From SBAX01 sp043806315 (lineage in GTDB: Bacteria > Planctomycetota > Phycisphaerae > UBA1845), in contig JAZDHF010000261.1 of NCBI GenBank assembly GCA_043806315.1, positions 1-14,094 on the forward strand: a stretch of 14,094 nucleotides of DNA, in the 5' to 3' direction. A program made the translations under genes and the position numbers. Shown here one piece after another: positions 1 to 6,137 of the stretch. Within the stretch, counting starts at the first letter, position 1. Every line of letters starts with the position of its first letter. The notes beneath the pieces were generated by a model. That model had not been told where the DNA came from. It worked only from the letters and a program-made list of their open reading frames with translations, and searched no databases.

Positions 1-463
1 CGGCCCGCGACGACGCGATCCGCGCCACGGCCTCGAGCGGGACCGCCACCTCGCCCAAAACCGGGTTGTCGATCACGAGCGATTCGCCGTGCGCCGCGAT
101 CACCCGCCCCATCAACACGTCGCCCCAGGTCAGCGTGATGATCCACGAATCTCGATCGCGCTCGCCGGGCATGTCTCCCGGCGCCCCGGGACTCGTGATG
201 CGGATGATGTCCGCCGTGGGAATGGTTCGTTTGTCGGCCCCGGTTCGCACGATCGCGCCGTCGCGGAGGGAGAAGGCGACGAGTCGTCCGCGAACGGCCT
301 GCGGCTCGACCGTCCAAACGGCGACCTCCGTCTCCCGTTCGGCGGCCTTCACGTCCGCCATTGCCGCGGTCAGGCCGAGGATGGACGTCAACGCCAACGC
401 TGCGCGCCCAAAGGCAACGACGAATGGGGAACGAGCGGCGTCATGCTGAGCGAAGCGAAGCAT
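1..463 (-). CDS. Secreted hypothetical protein, C-terminus beyond window
   Basis: An open frame runs on the minus strand from an ATG at 463 to the left edge, giving 154 residues with no stop. After a short n-region it shows a hydrophobic stretch (FVVAFGRAALALTSILGL) ending in small residues near ADVKA, which reads as a Sec signal peptide. The mature part is beta-rich and has a repeating pattern of 'GRL/GRV, short spacer, I-P or V-P, hydrophobic', for example RGRLVAF, then TIPTADIIRI, GRVIAAHGESLVIDNP and GEVAVPLEAVARI. I do not recognise the family, so no function is assigned; an envelope or extracellular protein is likely. The start is uncertain because the first codons (MLRFAQHDA) are made by one arm of a palindromic repeat (440-504) and there is no good Shine-Dalgarno. 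The frame stays open upstream through the repeat, so the native start may have been displaced. It follows the prenyltransferase-like gene after about 180 nt. Confidence 0.6.
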   Translation of the reverse strand, partial: MLRFAQHDAARSPFVVAFGRAALALTSILGLTAAMADVKAAERETEVAVWTVEPQAVRGRLVAFSLRDGAIVRTGADKRTIPTADIIRITSPGAPGDMPGERDRDSWIITLTWGDVLMGRVIAAHGESLVIDNPVLGEVAVPLEAVARIASSRA

Positions 464-504
464 CTCAATCGCGAGAGCAGACCCTTCGCCTCGCTCAGGG
501 TGAC
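440..504. repeat. Palindromic interspersed repeat over a gene start
   Basis: The arms at 440-460 and 484-504 are 21 nt each and inverted, with 3 mismatches (GTCATGCTGAGCG / CGCTCAGGGTGAC and their continuations), separated by 23 nt. The minus-strand gene ending at 463 begins inside it, so one arm encodes that protein's first residues. The core resembles a widespread interspersed repeat seen in many bacterial genomes, from memory only. Confidence 0.7.
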
Positions 505-507
505 GAG

Positions 508-535
508 CATTCCGCATTCCGCATTCCGCATTCAC
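508..535. repeat. Heptamer tandem repeat (CATTCCG)
   Basis: Three perfect copies of CATTCCG are followed by a partial fourth (CATTCAC). The run directly follows the palindrome at 440-504 and precedes the 21-nt repeat at 547-567, so the gap between the genes ending at 463 and 644 is almost entirely repeat material. Confidence 0.75.
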
Positions 536-546
536 CACGATCGTTC

Positions 547-567
547 CTTGTCCTGAGCCTCGAAGGA
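547..567. repeat. 21-nt interspersed repeat, copy 1
   Basis: This 21-mer, with core TTGTCCTGAGCCTCGAAGGA, is identical to 7653-7673 and matches the reverse complement of 11876-11896 with 2 mismatches. Here it is intergenic; the second copy is inside a coding region and the third is the leader of the DUF58 gene. Confidence 0.75.
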
Positions 568-601
568 TCCGCAGAAGACCCAACCTCGGTGTGAACCCCT
601 C

Positions 602-627
602 GCGGCAACACTCACGGGTGTTGCCGC
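602..627 (-). terminator. Stem-loop after the operon, possible terminator
   Basis: A perfect 10-bp inverted repeat (GCGGCAACAC / GTGTTGCCGC) with a 6-nt loop lies 16 nt downstream of the stop of the prenyltransferase-like gene. It could end the minus-strand transcript or protect its 3' end. There is no T-run after the stem on the minus strand, so a classical intrinsic terminator is not certain. It could also be another repeat hairpin. Confidence 0.45.
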
Positions 628-643
628 TGACGCCAGAGCATCC

Positions 644-1744
644 TCATTTCTGGAAGATCGGCAGGAGGCGGTTGGGCATCTGCAGGATAATCAAGGCCAT
701 CGCCGTCCCATATTCATCGCCCGCCTGTCCGCGCCATAACCCTTCCGGCTCCTGCTTCTCCACAAGTTCCGCCCGCACGGCCGGCCACCAGCGCTGCCAG
801 TAGCGATCGCCGGCCAGGAACATCGCCTGGGCGGCATAGTAGTGACCGTAGAAGTAGTGGCCCACGGTCTGTTCCTGCGGAGGCGTGAAGCGGAGCAGGT
901 ATTCCAGACCCCGCGTGATTTCATCCGCACCGTACACGCCGGCGTACTGCAACGCCGCGACGCCCGCCGCCGAGCGGGCGAAGGCCGACCCGCCGGAATG
1001 CAACATGTATCGAAAGCCGCCGTCCGGGTTCTGGCTGGTCTTGACGTAGTCGATAGCGCTGTCGATCGTCGTTTTGTCGACGTACAGGCCGGCGTTCCGC
1101 GCCGCCCGAAGTGCCATGATCTGGCACACCGTCACCGACAGATCGGCGTCGTTGCGCACCGGCTGATAGCGCCATCCGCCCTCGGTGTTCTGGGTGTTGA
1201 CGATCAAGCGGACGGCGCGGCGCAAGGCCTCGCGCACGTCCGGGCGGTTGGTCATGCCGTAGACCTCGGCGAGGAACAGCGTGGCAAAGCCGTGACCGTA
1301 CATCGGGCCGTGCGAGGTCTCCGCCGCCAGGAGTCCGCTTTCGGAACTTTGGGTCAAGAGGAACGCGAGACAGCGGTCCACGGTCTCGCCGTAGCGTCCC
1401 CGCCCGGGCATGTTCCCGTCGGCCATGAAGGCCATTCCCGCCAGTCCGGTGATGCCCACATGCGGCCCGTAGTGGGAGAGGCTTCCGTACGACCCGTCGG
1501 AGGCCTGATGCTGCACAAGCCAGGTCAGGCCCTTTTCGATCGACACGCGCAGCTCCGGGGTGATTTCTGAATCCGCCGCCGACGCCGGATTCGGCGCGTC
1601 CGCGGCCGTAACCGGCCCCGATGCGACCAGCATCAAGCTCAACGCCGGGCGCCACCGGCGGCTCGCCCGCCGGCGCCGCGGTTGTTGCGCCGCCCCCAAC
1701 GTCCCCGGGACTTTCAGCCCTTGTGGGCCGCGAAACCTACTCAT
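644..1744 (-). CDS. Secreted prenyltransferase/squalene-cyclase-like repeat protein
   Basis: This 366-residue protein is built of alpha-alpha toroid repeats typical of terpene-cyclase/prenyltransferase-like domains. Recurring motifs have the form 'LVQHQASDGSYG', 'NTQNTEGGWRY', 'TSQNPDGGFRY' and 'EKQEPEGLWRG', alternating with helices such as HVGITGLAGMAF, GHGFATLFLAEVYG and SAAGVAALQYAG. An arginine-rich n-region and the segment ALSLMLVASGPVTAADA form a signal peptide, so the protein is probably exported. I see no cyclase DxDD motif, so enzymatic activity is doubtful and a binding or structural role is as likely. The ATG at 1744 is chosen because it overlaps the preceding stop (ATGAGTAG, 8-nt overlap) and has AGGA five bases upstream; the same frame is open further upstream but that part is arginine-rich read-through of the neighbouring gene. 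This toroid is a common partner of the BatA/DUF58 cluster in planctomycetes. Its first codons resemble part of a GCCCTTGTGGGC repeat. Confidence 0.85.
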   Translation of the reverse strand: MSRFRGPQGLKVPGTLGAAQQPRRRRASRRWRPALSLMLVASGPVTAADAPNPASAADSEITPELRVSIEKGLTWLVQHQASDGSYGSLSHYGPHVGITGLAGMAFMADGNMPGRGRYGETVDRCLAFLLTQSSESGLLAAETSHGPMYGHGFATLFLAEVYGMTNRPDVREALRRAVRLIVNTQNTEGGWRYQPVRNDADLSVTVCQIMALRAARNAGLYVDKTTIDSAIDYVKTSQNPDGGFRYMLHSGGSAFARSAAGVAALQYAGVYGADEITRGLEYLLRFTPPQEQTVGHYFYGHYYAAQAMFLAGDRYWQRWWPAVRAELVEKQEPEGLWRGQAGDEYGTAMALIILQMPNRLLPIFQK

Positions 1745-2501
1745 TGGATTCCTGCAAGGCACGATAGTAGCGCTCGATCCACACGCGATAGCGCTCCAAG
1801 AACCCCTCGCCGACGCCTTGGATGACCTCCTCGCGCTCGCGGCGGGGGAGATGTCCCCAACTCCGACGCGTGTCTTGTAGACCGGCGCGTTCGGCCTCGC
1901 TTCGTCCGTCCGCCGCGGGGGCCTCGGCGGTACTGGACGTGGACGTCGGCGACGGTTTTCCGTCCGCCCGCGTTTGGGGCCGCGGCTGGGGCTTCCCCGC
2001 CGTCGGCATCCTTCGCTTGTCCGGGTCCGTCGGCGAAGGCGACTGCCGGCGCAGCCGCTGCTTCGAGGCCGCGGACTTGATGGCGTCGTCAAGTTTCTCC
2101 CGGATACGCCCCTGCAAGGCCTGCGTCTCCTTGCCGGGGTCGAAGTCGATTTCCATCTTGCGAGAGGCTTCCGTCATCATCCGAACGATCGTGGCCATGA
2201 TGTCCTCGTCGCTATCGGTGACGGCCTTGCGGATCAGCTTCTGCCCGAGATCGTCCGCCTTCTTCGGCGGCTCGCTCGGCGGCGTTCGATCTTGGCCGAA
2301 CGAGGTCGCCGCGTTCATGGATCCGAACAGCAGCGTCATCACGAAGAGAACCTGTAGCGCCGCCCCTTGTGGGCGGCGCGGATCGGAGCGTGGAGCGGCA
2401 GCGACACGACGTGTCCGCTCGCTTCCGCTCGCGGCTCCGATCACGTCACCCACCAGGGGTGACGCTACATTACGAACCGGTTTGTTGCCGTTCTTGCTCA
2501 T
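1737..2501 (-). CDS. Small secreted planctomycete hypothetical protein
   Basis: This 254-residue protein has a hydrophobic segment VLFVMTLLFGSM followed by NAATSFGQ (residues about 51-70), which looks like a signal peptide, but a 39-residue arginine-rich stretch encoded by a palindromic element (2353-2469) lies before it. After the signal come an acidic/helical part (residues 75-140, KKADDLGQKLIRKAVTDSDE), a low-complexity Pro/Ser/Thr linker (about 145-205) and a conserved-looking C-terminus (SWGHLPRREREEVIQGVGEG, then FLERYRVWIERYYRAL). That terminal motif is familiar from small proteins in planctomycete VWA clusters; its function is unknown. It starts 18 nt after the DUF4175-like gene stops and overlaps the next gene by 8 nt, so coupling is expected. 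The Shine-Dalgarno is weak. Export and association with the neighbouring membrane proteins are inferences from context. Confidence 0.8.
   Translation of the reverse strand: MSKNGNKPVRNVASPLVGDVIGAASGSERTRRVAAAPRSDPRRPQGAALQVLFVMTLLFGSMNAATSFGQDRTPPSEPPKKADDLGQKLIRKAVTDSDEDIMATIVRMMTEASRKMEIDFDPGKETQALQGRIREKLDDAIKSAASKQRLRRQSPSPTDPDKRRMPTAGKPQPRPQTRADGKPSPTSTSSTAEAPAADGRSEAERAGLQDTRRSWGHLPRREREEVIQGVGEGFLERYRVWIERYYRALQESNE
2353..2469. repeat. Inverted-pair palindromic element inside signal peptide codons
   Basis: Two related hairpins face each other. 2357-2365/2371-2379 is a perfect 9-bp stem (GCGCCGCCC, loop CTTGT). 2444-2451/2457-2464 is a perfect 8-bp stem (CGTCACCC, loop ACCAG). Each is bordered on its outer side by TGTAGCG or its complement, so the second is a diverged inverted copy of the first. 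Between them is a 9-bp outer stem (GATCGGAGC 2381-2389 with 2434-2442) enclosing a small GACAC/GTGTC hairpin. The element is 117 nt (39 codons), so the host gene stays in frame. GAACC lies at 2348-2352 and again at 2474-2478, a possible 5-bp target duplication. Confidence 0.75.
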
Positions 2502-2519
2502 CGCATCGGTCTCGCGGCC

Positions 2520-5500
2520 TCATTTTCCCTGCGACTGCTGGGCGCGGGAGGTGACCAGTTCGGTCAGTCGTCGCACCTCGGCCTGGTCCTCCCCGATCAC
2601 CGCCAGTCGACGCAATTGCGTCTCCGTCACGGACTGCGGGTCGAACGCTTCATCCAAGGACCGGGTCCGCTCGTTGATATCGACCTGCATTCCCTTGAGC
2701 ACCAAGAGTTCGGCGACGGTCGGGATCGGCGGCCCTGAGGCGTTTCCTCCATCTCCGCCGCCATTTTCCATGTCCGCCTCCGCGAATTCCGTGGACATGG
2801 GCAGCGATTGCGTCTCCACCACCGCGGCGATCAACTTCTCCAGCTCGCGGGCGATTCGGTCCGTCGTGGTCCGCAGTTCCTCGTCGATCTCCCGGGCGTC
2901 GAGGCGGGTTCGACTGTCGTCCATCCACCGCGTCACGCGCTTCAAGGCCCAGTCGTAGACCACCACTTTCTCGAGATCGGGCAGGACACCCGTGACCATC
3001 TCGCGGATTTCGCCCTGCTCTCGCGATAATTTCGACGCCTCTCGCGCCTCGGTGCGTCCCACTCGTCCGAGTTCGGTAACGGCAGTGTGCAGCTTCTCGA
3101 TGCCCGCGTTGACCGCACGCTGCGCCGCCAACATGGCTTCCAGATCATCGTGGATGTGCGTCAGCGTGCGGCGCATGGCCTCCTCTTGGCTTTGTCGGGC
3201 AAGAGTTTCGAGATCCGCGAGAGCCTCGCCGAGGAGCTTCAAGGCCTCGTCCTGGGCGAGCGTCGCCGAATCGGCGCGCCGCTCGCGGAGCTCTCCCTCG
3301 GCCTTGCCCATCGGCGCCGCCGACCTACGCACCAGCCGACCGGCCGCCACCGCTTTCGGCGTCTCCGCAAGTTCCTCCCCCAGGGACTTGGCGTTGCGCC
3401 CCAACGTTCGTTGATCGCCTTCGAGCGTTCCGAACGTCGCCTGGTCGGCGCCGAGCAGACCGGCCTCACCGGTCGCGGATTTCAGCGCCTTCTGTTCCTC
3501 GATCAAGGCGGCCACCTGCTCTTCAGCGCGTTCGAGTTGTTTGCGAAGCTGAGCGAGTTCGCGTTCGTCGCGCTCGCGCAGCGCGGCGAGCATCTTCCGC
3601 ATCGCCTCCGCGGCGGCCTTTTGGTCGATGGCGGCGGCCGCGGTCCGATTGGATTGGATCGCCTCGACCGCCGCGTGCAGGCGCTTGGTGATGTCTTGGG
3701 CCCGCGCGGCCCGCAAGGCGTTCTCAATGGCGTCGGCCCCGGACGGGTCCTTGTCCCGCGTTCCCGCGGCGAGCTGCTCCATCCGGGCGAGGTGCTGCTC
3801 GACGTCGCCGGCGAGCCGCTCCTGCTGCCGCTCCGTCCGCTTAAGCAACGCCGCTTCCGCCGGCGTCAGCGACTCCACAGGTTTTCCCAGCAACGCCTTT
3901 CCCGCCTCCGCGGTCTCCGTGCGGACCGCATTCTGCCGATCGAGCAGGTCGCGGGTCCGAGAAACAAGGCTCTGAAACGTGCTCCATTGCGACATGGACC
4001 GAAGGAGCGCGTTCAGTTGGTCGTACGCCTCCTCCTCCGATCGCGCCGCTGACTTCAGATCGTCCTGCTGTGCGGCGGCGGCCGCGTGTTCATGGACTCG
4101 ACCCAGCCAGGCGACGGCCTCACCCATCGGTCCGGCCGCGATCCGCCGCAGCGCGTCGCCCGATGCCGCCAGACGCGACGCCGACTCCGCGTCGCCCGCA
4201 TGGTTGCGCTCCATCCTTCCTTTAAGGTCATCCAGACGCACACTCAGTTCGCGGACCTGGTGGGCCAGTCGAGATTGACTGCCGGAAAGGTTGGTCAGTG
4301 TGTCGCGCTCGCCGCCGCTGAGCGCCGTCGTTTCGCCGTCGGCGCGAATCAGTGCCGCCGTCCGATCGCGCAAGGCCCCCTCCTCGATCGCCACTTGGCG
4401 AAGACGCGCTTCCACCGCGGCGAGGTCTTCACGAAGTCGGACTTCGAACTCTCCTTCGCCGATGATCCTGATCCGCAGTGGTGCGGAGCGACCGATCTGC
4501 CCATGACCGTCGGGACCGACATGGTTGTCCTCGGCGGCGATTTCGTAGGTGAGCACGTCGCCCGCGGTCAAGGCGAGCGCTGCGACGGACCACACGTAGG
4601 ACGCCGCCGCTTCGATGCCGTCCTCCTCGCGAACCACGCGGAGATCATCGGAGAGCGCCGTCGTGGACGTTCGGCCTTCGCCCGGCCCCTCGACGCGCAG
4701 GTCGAGGGCCGCAATCCCGAAGTCGTCCTCGACGCGCGCGACCAGCCGAACCGACCCGGTCGGGGTGAGTTCGGTCATGGCCGTCGGCTCGAGAACCGTT
4801 ACGGTCGGAGCGCCGTCCGGCGTCGCCCGAATCGTATAAGCCGTCGCACCGCGATTGGCGAACCCGTCCTCGTCGCGAAGCTCGACGCGGAAGGTCATGT
4901 CGTGGATGACCTCCAAGCGGCTGGTGAGTTGGCGAGGGTCTTGAGGATCGACCTCCAGAGGAATCAGTTCGCCGCTCTCTCTTCGCAGCCCGACCACGCT
5001 ACCGGTTGGATCGGAGGGGATGGGTTTACTCGTGCGGAGCGTGACGGCGATGTGCCCGCCGGTCGGAGCGGCGACCGGTCCACCCGTGAGGTCAACCACG
5101 TTGGCGGCCCGTTTTTTCGCATAGGGGGGCGGTTCGATCGTCGCCAGCGCTTCGACCACTTCGGGGCGGCGAACCACGCGGATTCTCGAGGGATGCTGCA
5201 CCGTGGTGTCGTCGCCCGCTTCGAACCAGTATTGTAAATCCTCGGTGATGGCGTCCACCGTGGTGTAGAACGTGCCGTCCTGGTCGCGCTGCAAGGCGAG
5301 GACTTCGGTTCGTCCGTCAGGCTCACGCAGGTGGACGACGCCGCGGAGGGCGTCGTGCAAACCGCGTTGGATCTTCATGCGCACGGTTGCGGATTCCCCG
5401 AGGGCCACGGTCTGCCCGCCGGTCAGCGGTACGATGGCGACGGTGCGAGGCCACTCGATCGCGCCCCACGGATAGAGGTAGCGATACAATCCCGTCTGCG

Positions 5501-6008
5501 ACCATTCCGGGGCGAACCCCACGACGGCGCCCAAGATTACAAGACCTGCGGCGAAGACGGCGCCGCGGACGGCGAGGGGTCGGATGGATAAGGCCGCTCC
5601 GAACGGCAGCTCCCGGATGGTCTGTTCGGTCTCGGCGATGACCTGCCGCATCATCGCCGCCGATCCCGCGTCGCGGCGCTCCAGGAAGTTGACGGTGCTG
5701 GAGAGTCGATCTTGAAGGGCCCGGAAACGTCGTTCGAGTTCCCCGGCCAGCTCGTCGATCCCCACTCTCGCCCGTAGCGGCCGCACGACCCAGTGCAGCG
5801 TCGCGCCCACGAAACCCGCGACGAACATCAGCCCGCCCGCCGTTCGCAGCAGCGGTGGAAGCCAGAACAGCCAGTCGAGGGCGATGACGGTCAAGAGCGC
5901 GGGTACTCCGCCCGCTACGACGGCGAACAGCCCGTAGGTGACAAGCCGGCGCCGGACCGTCTTACGCAGCGCGGTCAGGTAGACTAGGATGACGCTCGAC
6001 TGTTCCAT
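2520..6008 (-). CDS. DUF4175-like large membrane coiled-coil protein
   Basis: This protein has 1162 residues from the ATG at 6008. Numbered from the alternative ATG at 6014 (two codons earlier), it shows three hydrophobic segments at about 24-46, 50-77 and 148-170, then a beta-rich region (about 175-515) with Ig/cadherin-like strands. Next comes a very long charged helical or coiled-coil region (about 525-1060, rich in Glu, Arg, Ala and Leu), and a C-terminal motif near LLVLKGMQVDINERTRSLDE. This layout matches the large DUF4175-like proteins that follow BatA and VWA genes in planctomycetes. It is probably anchored in the cytoplasmic membrane with most of the chain outside, as a scaffold or adaptor for the VWA proteins; that role is inferred. 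The 6008 start is preferred because AGGG lies 7 nt upstream of it but only 1 nt from 6014. The gene is separated from its upstream neighbour by 6015-6137, which holds a palindromic element. Confidence 0.8.
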   Translation of the reverse strand: MEQSSVILVYLTALRKTVRRRLVTYGLFAVVAGGVPALLTVIALDWLFWLPPLLRTAGGLMFVAGFVGATLHWVVRPLRARVGIDELAGELERRFRALQDRLSSTVNFLERRDAGSAAMMRQVIAETEQTIRELPFGAALSIRPLAVRGAVFAAGLVILGAVVGFAPEWSQTGLYRYLYPWGAIEWPRTVAIVPLTGGQTVALGESATVRMKIQRGLHDALRGVVHLREPDGRTEVLALQRDQDGTFYTTVDAITEDLQYWFEAGDDTTVQHPSRIRVVRRPEVVEALATIEPPPYAKKRAANVVDLTGGPVAAPTGGHIAVTLRTSKPIPSDPTGSVVGLRRESGELIPLEVDPQDPRQLTSRLEVIHDMTFRVELRDEDGFANRGATAYTIRATPDGAPTVTVLEPTAMTELTPTGSVRLVARVEDDFGIAALDLRVEGPGEGRTSTTALSDDLRVVREEDGIEAAASYVWSVAALALTAGDVLTYEIAAEDNHVGPDGHGQIGRSAPLRIRIIGEGEFEVRLREDLAAVEARLRQVAIEEGALRDRTAALIRADGETTALSGGERDTLTNLSGSQSRLAHQVRELSVRLDDLKGRMERNHAGDAESASRLAASGDALRRIAAGPMGEAVAWLGRVHEHAAAAAQQDDLKSAARSEEEAYDQLNALLRSMSQWSTFQSLVSRTRDLLDRQNAVRTETAEAGKALLGKPVESLTPAEAALLKRTERQQERLAGDVEQHLARMEQLAAGTRDKDPSGADAIENALRAARAQDITKRLHAAVEAIQSNRTAAAAIDQKAAAEAMRKMLAALRERDERELAQLRKQLERAEEQVAALIEEQKALKSATGEAGLLGADQATFGTLEGDQRTLGRNAKSLGEELAETPKAVAAGRLVRRSAAPMGKAEGELRERRADSATLAQDEALKLLGEALADLETLARQSQEEAMRRTLTHIHDDLEAMLAAQRAVNAGIEKLHTAVTELGRVGRTEAREASKLSREQGEIREMVTGVLPDLEKVVVYDWALKRVTRWMDDSRTRLDAREIDEELRTTTDRIARELEKLIAAVVETQSLPMSTEFAEADMENGGGDGGNASGPPIPTVAELLVLKGMQVDINERTRSLDEAFDPQSVTETQLRRLAVIGEDQAEVRRLTELVTSRAQQSQGK

Positions 6009-6044
6009 CGACATACCCTATATTGCATCGGCAGGGACATGCGT

Positions 6045-6115
6045 TGTGGCCCGGCTGGCACTGCCGCCACGGCAGCGGCACACTGCATGGCGGCGCTGCG
6101 CTTGGCCATGCCACC
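6045..6115. repeat. Composite palindromic element between operon genes
   Basis: The gap between the VWA/GATase-like and DUF4175-like genes (6015-6137) is filled by nested inverted repeats: an outer GTGGC/GCCAC pair (6046-6050 with 6110-6114), an inner hairpin CTGCCG-CCA-CGGCAG (6061-6075) and a second hairpin GCATGGC/GCCATGC (6085-6091 with 6105-6111) containing GCG-CTG-CGC. Two hairpins inside an outer stem is the same architecture as the element at 8226-8279, though the sequence differs. It could affect mRNA processing between the two halves of the operon; I see no promoter in it. Confidence 0.6.
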
Positions 6116-6137
6116 CCTCGTGTTCAGACCCCCTGCA

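Noticed and set aside
1745..2092. N-terminal extension of the prenyltransferase-like protein by 116 residues
   Set aside because: It is an out-of-frame reading of the small secreted protein gene; AGGA and the signal peptide fit the start at 1744.
1822..2958. 378-residue plus-strand open frame
   Set aside because: It is antisense to two well-supported minus-strand genes, has Ser/Arg-rich low-complexity translation and no domain; a high-GC shadow frame.
4086..5237. 383-residue plus-strand open frame
   Set aside because: It lies wholly antisense to the DUF4175-like gene, is rich in Arg/Gly/His without motifs, and is a shadow of GC-rich third positions.
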